In this document: positions 31,749 through 40,027 of the stretch, piece after piece
Layout of the letters: every line of letters starts with the position of its first letter
Position numbering within the stretch: the first letter of the stretch is position 1
Assembly: GCF_030252425.1 (NCBI RefSeq)
Contig: NZ_CP126994.1
Location: 1,116,001-1,180,000 of the forward strand
Length of the DNA stretch: 64,000 nucleotides
Source of the DNA: Acidisoma sp. PAMC 29798
Lineage (GTDB): Bacteria > Pseudomonadota > Alphaproteobacteria > Acetobacterales > Acetobacteraceae
Direction of reading: 5' to 3'
The notes under the pieces: model-generated
Database searches by the model: none
The model's input: the letters and a program-made list of their open reading frames with translations, nothing else
What the model was told of the DNA's origin: nothing
Program-made: the position numbers and the translations under genes

Positions 31749-31955
31749 ATGACTCAAACTGTCAGCAAGCCGATCGAAGTCGTGCGGGTCAATGAGCGCG
31801 TCGTGACCTGCGAAGGCAGCGGCGGCCGGCTCGGCCATCCGAAGGTGTTCCTGCATATGCAGGGCACGCTGGGCGAGCCCGCGACCGAGGTGACGTGCCC
31901 CTATTGCTCCCGCCTCTTTGTGCTGAACGAGGATGCTGTGGATGAGGGCCATTGA
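31749..31955 (+). CDS. Zinc-finger domain protein (zf-CHCC)
   Basis: 68 aa from ATG 31749, preceded by AGAGGGAAA. Carries the zf-CHCC pattern: VVTCEGSGGRLGHPKVFL and TEVTCPYCSRLFVL, with Cys, His and two Cys as ligands. Related to the small zinc subunit of mitochondrial complex I; in bacteria it is usually a stand-alone protein. Its TGA overlaps the TTG start of polA, an unusual coupling to replication. Confidence 0.85.
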   Translation: MTQTVSKPIEVVRVNERVVTCEGSGGRLGHPKVFLHMQGTLGEPATEVTCPYCSRLFVLNEDAVDEGH

Positions 31956-34765
31956 CGGAGACGCTTGAAGCGCCGGCGCCCGAGGCCGGCGCCAGCGCCG
32001 CCGAGCTGCTGCACCTGATCCTGATCGACGGGTCGGGCTTCATCTTTCGCGCCTACCATGCCATTCCGCCGATGAACCGGCCGGACGGCACGCAGGTGAA
32101 TGCCGTCTACGGCTTCACCAATATGCTGTCGCGCCTGCTGAAGGACCATGTCGGCACCCATTTCGCCGTCATTTTCGATGCCGGGCGCACCACCTTCCGC
32201 AACCGCCTCTATCCCGAATACAAGGCGCATCGGCCGCCACCGCCGGATGACCTCATTCCCCAATTCGCCCTGGTGCGGGACGCGACGGCCGCCTTCGGCG
32301 TGCCCGCGATCGAGCTTGCGGATTGGGAAGCGGACGACCTCATCGCGTCCTATGCCGTCGCCGTGCGCGGCATGGGCGGGCGCTGCACCATCGTCTCGTC
32401 GGACAAGGACCTCATGCAGCTCATCGGCGGTGGGGTCGAGATGCTCGATCCCATCAAGCAGAAGCCGATCGGCGCTGCCGAAGTGATGGAGAAGTTCGGT
32501 GTCGCGCCCGAGCAGGTGATCGACGTGCAAGCGCTGATCGGCGATTCGGTCGATAACGTGCCCGGCGTGCCCGGCATCGGGCCCAAGACGGCGGCCCTGC
32601 TGATGGCCGAATACGGATCGCTGGAAGCCATTCTCGCCGCCGCGCGGAACGAGATGAAACCCTCCAAACGGCGGGACATGCTGGTCGAGCATGCCGAGGC
32701 CGCCCGGCTGTCGCGAAAGCTGGTGATCCTGTGCGACAGCGTGCCGCTGCCCCAGCCGATCGCGGAGCTGGTTGCCCGCGACGTCGATCAATCCAAGCTA
32801 CAGCCCTGGCTTGCCGAGCAGGGATTCCGGTCCATCGCCACGCGCCTTGGCTTGGAAGCCGGCCGCACGCCGCCGCCACGCGCCACGGCCGAACCGTCCG
32901 GCACGCCGCCTGCGCCGGCTCCCGCCGCGATGGGCAGCACGCCCGATGCGCAAGGTTACGGCGGCTACGAGACCATCACCACGCTGGAGGCACTGCGCGC
33001 CTGGGTCGGCGAAGCGACGGCAGCCGGTGTGGCGGCCTTCGGCGTCGAGACCGATGGCGTCGATGCCATCCGCGCGGCGCTTGTCGGCATCTGCATGGCC
33101 GTCGCCCCCGGCCGCGCGGCTTACGTGCCGCTGCGCCACGACCTGCTGGTCGGGCCGCAGATCGACCCTGAGGAGGCGATGGGCGTGCTGGCGCCGCTAT
33201 TCGCCGATCGCTCGGTGCTGAAAATCTTCCACAACGCGAAGTTCGACCTCGCGGTGCTGGAGCGGGCTGGGGCGCCGGCCGATACCGGCCCGATCGATGA
33301 CACCATGTTGATTTCCTATGCCATGGATGCCGGACGCCACGGCCATTCGGTGGCCGAACTCGCCGAACTCCATCTTGGGCATACCCCGATGGGCTTGGAA
33401 TATGCGACGGGCACCGGCCGCGCCCGCGTCACATTCGCCTCTGTGCCGCTCGACCGTGCCACCGCCTATGGCGGGGAGGATGTCGATCTCACTCTGCGGC
33501 TTTGGCACGCCCTGCGGCCGAAGCTACGAGAGACGAAGTCCCTCGCGCTCTACGAGCAGATGGAGCGACGGTTGGTGCCCATCCTGCTGCGCATGGAGCA
33601 GGCCGGCGTGCGTGTCGATGCCGATGAGTTGCGGCGCCTCTCCGCCGATTTCGGGGAGCGGATGGCGGCCGGTGAGATAGAGATCCACAGGCTCGCGGGC
33701 CGCAGCTTCAATCTCGGCAGCCCCAAGCAATTGGGGGAGGTGCTGTTCGACGAAATGGGCCTCGGCGGCGGCAAGCGCAGCAAGACTGGCGCCTGGGGCA
33801 CCGATGCGGCGGTGCTGCAGGACCTCGCCGATCAGGGCCACGAATTGCCCGAGCGGATCATGCAATGGCGCCAGCTCTCGAAGCTGAAATCGACCTATAC
33901 CGATGCGCTGTTCGAGGAAATCGACCCGGTCACCAAACGCGTCCATACCCGCTTCGCCATGGCCGCGACCAGTACCGGCCGCTTGTCATCAACCGATCCC
34001 AATCTGCAGAACATCCCGATCCGTACCGAGGAAGGCGGGCGCATCCGCCGCGCCTTCGTGGCCGAGCCCGGCCATGTGCTGATCAGTGCGGATTATTCCC
34101 AGATCGAGCTGCGCCTGCTCGCCCATGTCGCTGACCTTCCCGTGCTCCGCGACAGCTTCTCCAACGGGGAGGACATCCACGCGCGCACGGCGTCCGAGGT
34201 GTTCGGGGTGCCCATGGAAGGTATGGACCCGCTGACCCGCAGGCGGGCCAAGGCGATCAACTTCGGCATCATCTACGGCATCAGCGCCTTCGGCCTGGCG
34301 CGTCAGCTGCAAATCGATGCCGGCCAGGCCAAGCGCTATATCGCCGCCTATTTCGAGCGTTACCCCGGCATCCTGGGTTATATGGAGCGCACCAAGGTCG
34401 AGGCGCGGGCAGCCGGTTTCGTGCTCACGCCCTTCGGCCGGCGCTGCTGGATCCCCGGCATTGCCGACAAGAACGGCGCCCGCCGCAGCTATGCGGAGCG
34501 GCAGGCGATCAATGCCCCGCTTCAGGGGGGGGCGGCCGACATCATCAAGCGCGCCATGGTCAAGCTGCCGGCGGCGCTGACGGCGGCGGGCTTGAGTGGC
34601 CGCATGCTGCTCCAGGTGCATGACGAACTGCTGTTCGAAGTGCCTGAGGCGGAGGCGACGGACACGGCCGACCTCATGCGCCGGGTCATGCAGGACGCCG
34701 CCGTCCTGAGCGTCCCGCTGGTCGTGGAAACCGGCATCGGTGAAAGCTGGGCGGCGGCTCACTGA
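31952..34765 (+). CDS. polA: DNA polymerase I
   Basis: 937 aa, TTG start overlapping the previous stop (TTGA). The N-terminal 5'-3' exonuclease domain begins LILIDGSGFIFRAYHAIPP. The middle 3'-5' exonuclease domain retains Exo II (HNAKFDLAVL, D432) and Exo III (Y506-x3-D510, in AYGGEDVDLTL), but Exo I reads AFGVETDG: Gly364 stands where the first metal-binding Asp belongs. Polymerase motifs A (ISADYSQIELRLLAH), B (RRAKAINFGIIYGISAFG) and C (LLQVHDELLFEVP) are intact. It fills gaps and removes RNA primers; proofreading may be weak. Confidence 0.95.
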   Translation: MTETLEAPAPEAGASAAELLHLILIDGSGFIFRAYHAIPPMNRPDGTQVNAVYGFTNMLSRLLKDHVGTHFAVIFDAGRTTFRNRLYPEYKAHRPPPPDDLIPQFALVRDATAAFGVPAIELADWEADDLIASYAVAVRGMGGRCTIVSSDKDLMQLIGGGVEMLDPIKQKPIGAAEVMEKFGVAPEQVIDVQALIGDSVDNVPGVPGIGPKTAALLMAEYGSLEAILAAARNEMKPSKRRDMLVEHAEAARLSRKLVILCDSVPLPQPIAELVARDVDQSKLQPWLAEQGFRSIATRLGLEAGRTPPPRATAEPSGTPPAPAPAAMGSTPDAQGYGGYETITTLEALRAWVGEATAAGVAAFGVETDGVDAIRAALVGICMAVAPGRAAYVPLRHDLLVGPQIDPEEAMGVLAPLFADRSVLKIFHNAKFDLAVLERAGAPADTGPIDDTMLISYAMDAGRHGHSVAELAELHLGHTPMGLEYATGTGRARVTFASVPLDRATAYGGEDVDLTLRLWHALRPKLRETKSLALYEQMERRLVPILLRMEQAGVRVDADELRRLSADFGERMAAGEIEIHRLAGRSFNLGSPKQLGEVLFDEMGLGGGKRSKTGAWGTDAAVLQDLADQGHELPERIMQWRQLSKLKSTYTDALFEEIDPVTKRVHTRFAMAATSTGRLSSTDPNLQNIPIRTEEGGRIRRAFVAEPGHVLISADYSQIELRLLAHVADLPVLRDSFSNGEDIHARTASEVFGVPMEGMDPLTRRRAKAINFGIIYGISAFGLARQLQIDAGQAKRYIAAYFERYPGILGYMERTKVEARAAGFVLTPFGRRCWIPGIADKNGARRSYAERQAINAPLQGGAADIIKRAMVKLPAALTAAGLSGRMLLQVHDELLFEVPEAEATDTADLMRRVMQDAAVLSVPLVVETGIGESWAAAH

Positions 34766-34997
34766 GGAGCGACGCGTCGCGACGTTGTGATCGCGGTCGG
34801 GCGGGCAGTCTTCCAACCCTCCTGTAACAGGCACTCCCCGTCCCAAAGGTGCTAGGCCGCGCAGTTTATTCTTAAGTCAAAACAAACCGGTAGGGGCGAT
34901 TTCAAAAACCTGTGAAGTCCCGCATCTGCACCTATGAAGGCTTCGTTATCGTCGTAATTATGGCCAATCATTAACCCATTAGGGCAGGGGGTTTATC

Positions 34998-35540
34998 ATG
35001 GCGTTGTGCAAATGCCTCTGGTGCGAGATGCCCGTTCGGTCGAACGTGGCGCAGTGCCCTGAGTGTGGATTGCAAAATCCGGTCGGCGCTGTCGCGTCCG
35101 CCAAGCCGCGTCGCGCGACAAGGCTGGCCCTAGCCCTTCTCGGCGTGCCGCTGATGCTGTCGGCGGCCTTCGCCGCGAACGTCAAGCCGGCGGACCTCCC
35201 CGTGGTCGCGAGCCTGATCGCGCCGGCAAAGCCCGTCCAAGTCGCCTTTCAGGATCCGATCCAGGAGTCGGCATGGGTGTCGGGCCAGACGGCCGTTCGA
35301 AGCCTTCTCCAAGATCCCAGCTATGGCGGCTTCGGTCACAGCTTCCTCAGCGTTAGTGACGGGCGGGTCGTGACGGTGTGCGGTGACATTCAGACGACAT
35401 CTGGCAGCGACAGTGCGAGCGGCGCGGAGCGGTATATCTCCGTCTTCGGGCAGCCTGCGGCGACGGTGCGCGAGACGCGCGACGTGGCCTTCGGCGTGCT
35501 GTGGAACCGGCTCTGCCAAACCCCTGTCCGCGCGAGCTGA
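34998..35540 (+). CDS. Zinc-ribbon membrane protein, hypothetical
   Basis: 180 aa. The N-terminus has two CxxC pairs (CLWCEM and CPECG), a zinc ribbon in the cytoplasm. One transmembrane helix follows (LALALLGVPLMLSAAFAANV), so the rest is periplasmic. That part holds VAFQDPIQESAWVSGQTAVR and a C-terminal VAFGVLWNRLCQT. Not recognised beyond this topology. The 232 bp upstream (34766-34997) show no gene. Confidence 0.65.
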   Translation: MALCKCLWCEMPVRSNVAQCPECGLQNPVGAVASAKPRRATRLALALLGVPLMLSAAFAANVKPADLPVVASLIAPAKPVQVAFQDPIQESAWVSGQTAVRSLLQDPSYGGFGHSFLSVSDGRVVTVCGDIQTTSGSDSASGAERYISVFGQPAATVRETRDVAFGVLWNRLCQTPVRAS

Positions 35541-35617
35541 GCCCCTTGGGGTGCGAGCCAAGATCTCGCACCCCGGGTTGCGTATGACCACAGATGTCGA
35601 TAAACGACCCTCGGCAT

Positions 35618-35692
<75 letters not shown>

Positions 35693-35705
35693 TTTTCTCT
35701 CCTTC

Positions 35706-36176
35706 ATGACAACTCCTTCGGGTCCTGTGGTGTCGCATCGTTTTCGTGTCGGTCTCCTTGCGGGTGCCTTTTCTTGCCTGATGCTCAGCGCCGCCCAGGC
35801 TGGTCATCCGCGCGTCGAGGACTGGCAAGGCCAGTACACCTGTGGTCAGGGCCTGACAGGCCTGACCTTGGCGATGACAACGGACCTCTCTGGGCAGGTC
35901 CAGGCGCTCTTCCACTTCTACGGCATTCCGCAGAACCCGACCGTGCCGGATGGCTGTTTCATGATGTCCGGCAGCGTCCAGGCACGCCATCTCGTGCTCC
36001 TGCCGGGTGAGTGGCGAAAGCACCCTGCGAACTACGTCTCGGTCGGGCTGACCGGAGACTTTGGCGCGGACGAACGTCTCGCCGGCACGATCACCGGCCC
36101 CGGCTGCACCGTTTTCATGCTGAGCCGGGTTGCGCAGGCGCCCGTGCTGGACGATTGCGGCTCCGCCATTTCATAG
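35706..36176 (+). CDS. Exported hypothetical protein
   Basis: 156 aa with a signal peptide (VGLLAGAFSCLMLSAAQAG, cut near AQA-GHP). The mature part has four cysteines (YTCGQG, DGCFMMSG, GPGCTVF, DDCGSAIS), likely two disulfides, and a lipocalin-like run of beta strands (WQGQYTCGQGLTGLTLAM). No enzyme motif. It starts 13 nt after the tRNA-Thr CCA. Confidence 0.6.
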   Translation: MTTPSGPVVSHRFRVGLLAGAFSCLMLSAAQAGHPRVEDWQGQYTCGQGLTGLTLAMTTDLSGQVQALFHFYGIPQNPTVPDGCFMMSGSVQARHLVLLPGEWRKHPANYVSVGLTGDFGADERLAGTITGPGCTVFMLSRVAQAPVLDDCGSAIS

Positions 36177-36242
36177 AGGTCACGCCTCGCGCGCGCCTGG
36201 TTTTGCGCTATCCTTACCGGCGGCAGCCGTGAAGGAATGGAC

Positions 36243-37223
36243 ATGGGATACGCGCAGGACGGCGTCTGGCACACCGGCTGGTACGACACCAAGGCGTCCG
36301 GCGGTCGTTTCATGCGAACGGAGGCGCAGTTTCGCAACTGGATCACGCCGGACGGCGCACCAGGGCCGAGCGGCATAGGTGGCTTCGCGCCCGAACCCGG
36401 TCGCTACCACCTCTACGTGTCGCTTGCCTGCCCTTGGGCGCATCGGACGCTGATTATCCGTGCTCTGAAGGGGCTGGAAGCGCTTATCCCGGTTTCGGTG
36501 GTGAACTGGATCATGCTGGAGCGTGGCTGGACCTTCGATCCCGCGCCCGGTGTCGTGCCCGATCCTCTCGGGGCGGAGACGATGTTCGATATCTATAAGC
36601 GCGCCGAAGCTGGGTATTCTGGCCGGGTGACGGTGCCCGTGTTGTGGGACCGCGCCGGCGGCACCATCGTCAATAACGAGAGCGCCGAGATCATCCGCAT
36701 CTTCAACAAGGCCTTCGACGGCGCCGGCGCGCGTGCCGGCGATTATTATCCGGCGGCACTGCGGCCTGAGATCGACACGCTCAACGCGCGGATCTACGAC
36801 ACCGTCAATAACGGCGTCTACAAAGCCGGATTTGCGACCACGCAAGCGGCCTATGAGGAAGCGGTCAGGCCGCTGTTCGAGACGCTGGATTGGCTGGAGG
36901 CGCGTCTCGCCACACGGGACTTTTTGTGTGGTAGCCGCGTGACCGAGGCCGATTGGCGCTTGTTCACCACGCTGCTGCGCTTCGACCCCGTCTATGTCGG
37001 GCACTTCAAGTGCAACCTGCGTCGGCTGATCGACTATCCCAATCTGTGGGACTACACGCGCGCCCTATTCCAGGCGCCGGGCGTGGCCGAGACTGTGAAC
37101 TTCCAGCACATCAAGGGCCATTATTATCAGAGCCATCCGACCATCAACCCGACCGGGGTCGTTCCGGTAGGTCCTGTGCTGGACTTCGCGGCACCCAGCC
37201 GTCGCGTGGTTCCCCTCGGCTGA
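36243..37223 (+). CDS. Glutathione S-transferase, glutathionyl-hydroquinone reductase type
   Basis: 326 aa from ATG 36243, with GAAGGA 8 nt upstream; ATG 36237 is in frame but too close to that site. It shows the Xi-class pattern: the N-terminal YVSLACPWAHRTLIIRALKG with catalytic Cys, then VPVLWDRAGGTIVNNESAEI and the C-terminal helical domain FLCGSRVTEADWRLFTTLLR with FKCNLRRLIDYPNLWDY. Such enzymes reduce glutathionyl-hydroquinones in the cytoplasm. The assignment to this class is firm; the natural substrate is inferred. Confidence 0.88.
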   Translation: MGYAQDGVWHTGWYDTKASGGRFMRTEAQFRNWITPDGAPGPSGIGGFAPEPGRYHLYVSLACPWAHRTLIIRALKGLEALIPVSVVNWIMLERGWTFDPAPGVVPDPLGAETMFDIYKRAEAGYSGRVTVPVLWDRAGGTIVNNESAEIIRIFNKAFDGAGARAGDYYPAALRPEIDTLNARIYDTVNNGVYKAGFATTQAAYEEAVRPLFETLDWLEARLATRDFLCGSRVTEADWRLFTTLLRFDPVYVGHFKCNLRRLIDYPNLWDYTRALFQAPGVAETVNFQHIKGHYYQSHPTINPTGVVPVGPVLDFAAPSRRVVPLG

Positions 37224-37335
37224 ATCTCGGTCCGCTCCTTATTGCGTCTTCATGTCATCTTAATGGGGTGCGTCTAACATTGGCTGTAATAGGCGCCGCC
37301 CTCGTCGAGGCGGATAAGGTCGGGAAGGTCTTCGG

Positions 37336-38529
37336 ATGAGCGAAACAACTCTGTCTCTTGATGCGATCGGGCGCCAGACCGGTACCGACAAGGCGTCATC
37401 CGGTCACAACTACCTGGCTTTCTATGAAAGGTTCTTCGGCGCGCTGCGACTGGAGCCGATCAAAATCCTGGAAGTCGGTGTTTTGCAAGGCGCATCGCTA
37501 AAAGTATGGGAGCGCTATTTCCCTAACGCGACCATTATCGGGGCTGACATTGAACCAAGCACCGCGCGCTTCAAAAACGCGCGGATCAAAATGAAGATCC
37601 TAGATCAGTCGAACATTCAGAACCTGGTCGATCTCGGCGTCGAACATGGCCCCTTCGACATCATCATTGAAGATGGCTCGCATCTTTGGGAGCATCAGAT
37701 CACGACGCTGAAGACCCTGTTCCCGTTTCTGAAGAACCACGGCTATTATGTGGTGGAGGATTTGCAGACCAATTACGGCCCCATGGCGGCTGACTATCAG
37801 GGACATGCAACGATCAGCTGCATGGAATACCTCAAGCAGCTCGTTGATCTTCGCGTGTCTCATGGCCAGACCGATATTGCGAAGGTGGAAGATCCTTTCC
37901 TGCGCACTTATGGCAGGTCCGTGGGATTCATGGTCTTCACGCAGCACGCCTGTCTTCTTGAAAAGAGCCTAGATCCGCCCGCCAAGCCGCCGACCTTCGC
38001 GAGCTTGCCGCTGGTTGCCACGGAAGGCGGCTTGCCGCCGACACCTTATAGATTGATGGCGCATGTCGGGCATTTCGGGGATTACACAGACAACGGTTCC
38101 GGCTCGATCAGCGTGGATGATTCAGGCCGGAGCTTCGTCCAGGGATTCATGATCTCCGGTCCCGCCGCTCTGGAAAACCTCGTCCGCTATCGTGCACGGC
38201 TGGCTTACGGGACCTGGACCGCATGGGCTCACGCAAACATCTTCGTCGGTACACGTGCCGTGCAAACGGATCTCACGGGCCTCTCCGTCGAGCTGGTCGG
38301 CGATCTTCGTGCCAAATACGATCTCATCGTAGCGGCAGCCTTCTCCGGCTCGAACGACATCGTGGTTGCCGGCAGCGGTGAGGATTGCGTTTCCACACCG
38401 CAATCCTTTCTGCGAGGGATCCAACTCATGTTCAGGCCGCGCAGTACCACGCCGGGCGCTTCTTTGCCGGCCGATCCGCAATCGTCGCGATCGTTGAGCG
38501 TGGCGGGCCTCAAGGATCTGGCGCGCTAG
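37336..38529 (+). CDS. SAM-dependent O-methyltransferase, MycE/sugar type
   Basis: 397 aa. The N-terminal half is a class I methyltransferase resembling macrolide-sugar O-methyltransferases: TGTDKASSGHNYLAFYERFF, KILEVGVLQGASLKVWERYF (SAM-binding), IIGADIEP, then IIEDGSHLWEHQITTLKTLF and YYVVEDLQTNYG. The C-terminal about 150 residues are not recognised. SD GGGAAGG precedes the ATG. A stand-alone gene, so it may methylate a surface polysaccharide or secondary metabolite sugar. Confidence 0.75.
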   Translation: MSETTLSLDAIGRQTGTDKASSGHNYLAFYERFFGALRLEPIKILEVGVLQGASLKVWERYFPNATIIGADIEPSTARFKNARIKMKILDQSNIQNLVDLGVEHGPFDIIIEDGSHLWEHQITTLKTLFPFLKNHGYYVVEDLQTNYGPMAADYQGHATISCMEYLKQLVDLRVSHGQTDIAKVEDPFLRTYGRSVGFMVFTQHACLLEKSLDPPAKPPTFASLPLVATEGGLPPTPYRLMAHVGHFGDYTDNGSGSISVDDSGRSFVQGFMISGPAALENLVRYRARLAYGTWTAWAHANIFVGTRAVQTDLTGLSVELVGDLRAKYDLIVAAAFSGSNDIVVAGSGEDCVSTPQSFLRGIQLMFRPRSTTPGASLPADPQSSRSLSVAGLKDLAR

Positions 38530-38536
38530 CCAGCGT

Positions 38537-40027
38537 CTAAGGCGTGCCAACCAAAGCAGCGGAATAGGCCGGTGGGGTCGTCAGCAGAAACTGAGCTGCC
38601 TGCATATCGAGTGACGACCCCAGTGCCGCCGGACAGGCATCGCGAATTTCGAGCACCTTGTTGAGCGCAATCCCCGGTCGCGCGGACCGTGATTGCCGGA
38701 TTGCGTCGCCCATCGGCTGCTGCCCATCGGCCAGGGATTGCAGCGCGGTCTCCACGCTGTCCGTGCTGCCGCTCGTGCAGATCTGCGGCATCACGCCCAA
38801 CCCCTGCAGCGGCCAGCCCAGGGGCGCCAATAGACGCGCCCAAGTAACGAGTAAGTCTCCGCCATCGGGGAGGGAGGTCGCGCTTTGGACCAGACCTTTG
38901 CCCAAGGTTGCGCTGCCAACTACGACGCCGCGATTGTTGTCTGCCAGCGCCGCCGCCAAGACTTCGGCCGCGCTCGCCGTGCGTCCATCCACCAGCACCA
39001 CCAAGGGCAGGCCGCCGGCAAGATCGCCGTTTGAGGCGCGCCAGAGTTGGTCGGCCGCCGGATTGCGGCCCATCGTGCTCGCGATCGTGCCGCGATCGAT
39101 CAGGCTGTCCGCGACCGAGACTGCTTGATCGAGCAATCCGCCCCGATTGCCGCGTAGATCCACCACAAGGCCGCGTGGGGCAGGTGGCTTACCCAGCTCA
39201 TCCATCACGGTTTGCCGGAAATGCGCGGCGGTCGTCTGTTGAAAGGCGGAGATCTGGATGACCAGCATGGGGCCTTGGCGGGCCGCAAACACGGTTTCCG
39301 GAACGATGGCGGTTCTGATGACCGAGATCGTCTGCGCGCGTCGATGGTGAGACAGAACTTCCAACGTCATGACGGTGCCGGCCGCGCCGTCGAGCGCCAT
39401 GCCGAGATCATCGGCGGTTTCGCCACGGGTCGATTGGCCGTCGATGGCAAGGATCTGGTCGGCCACAGCAAGCCCCGCAGCAGCGGCGGGGCCGTTCGGG
39501 TCGATCGTTGCGATCATTGTGCCGTGCCTGCGCACAACGAGCGTGAAACCGACGCTCGCGGGTTGTTCGTTATCGGCACGCGTGCCGGGCGGAATGTAGC
39601 GGGAATAGGGGTCGAAGTGGTTGAACAACTCGTCGAAGAAACTCGTCACCACGCCGGTAGTTCCAGCCTCGGCGATGGCGGGTGACACCTGCGTCGCGCG
39701 ACTGCAGAGCTGCGCCGCGACAGCGCCCCAGCGGGCGGCATCCTCCGCCAACGGCAGCGGCGCTGACAGCGCAACCTGATTGCGGTCGATCAGCGCGATG
39801 CCGTCCGCGCTCATCGTGGGTCCGACGGCGGGGTCGAGCGCCGTCAGGCCGCGCAAACCCCACAACGTCAGCTTCGCCATCGGAATGGCCGTCAGAGTGC
39901 GTGGCGCCATGAAGGCGAAGGCGGCGGCATAGACGTTGCCGGCCATGACCGGGTTCCAGGTGGTCTGCGCTTCAGCACTCACCGGGCAGGTGAGCAGCAC
40001 CAGGACAAGGACGGCGCTGCGCCTCAC
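38537..40027 (-). CDS. S41-family C-terminal processing peptidase
   Basis: 496 aa with a signal peptide (VLVLVLLTCPVSAEAQ), so periplasmic. A PDZ domain lies near residues 150-230 (IATIDPNGPAAAAGLAVADQ). The protease core has GLVVDLRGNRGGLLDQAV, the catalytic Ser in DGRTASAAEVLAAAL and the catalytic Lys in GSATLGKGLVQS. Its ATG overlaps the RNase R stop, so it is the last gene of the long minus-strand operon. Tail-specific proteases trim or degrade exported proteins. Confidence 0.85.
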   Translation of the reverse strand: MRRSAVLVLVLLTCPVSAEAQTTWNPVMAGNVYAAAFAFMAPRTLTAIPMAKLTLWGLRGLTALDPAVGPTMSADGIALIDRNQVALSAPLPLAEDAARWGAVAAQLCSRATQVSPAIAEAGTTGVVTSFFDELFNHFDPYSRYIPPGTRADNEQPASVGFTLVVRRHGTMIATIDPNGPAAAAGLAVADQILAIDGQSTRGETADDLGMALDGAAGTVMTLEVLSHHRRAQTISVIRTAIVPETVFAARQGPMLVIQISAFQQTTAAHFRQTVMDELGKPPAPRGLVVDLRGNRGGLLDQAVSVADSLIDRGTIASTMGRNPAADQLWRASNGDLAGGLPLVVLVDGRTASAAEVLAAALADNNRGVVVGSATLGKGLVQSATSLPDGGDLLVTWARLLAPLGWPLQGLGVMPQICTSGSTDSVETALQSLADGQQPMGDAIRQSRSARPGIALNKVLEIRDACPAALGSSLDMQAAQFLLTTPPAYSAALVGTP

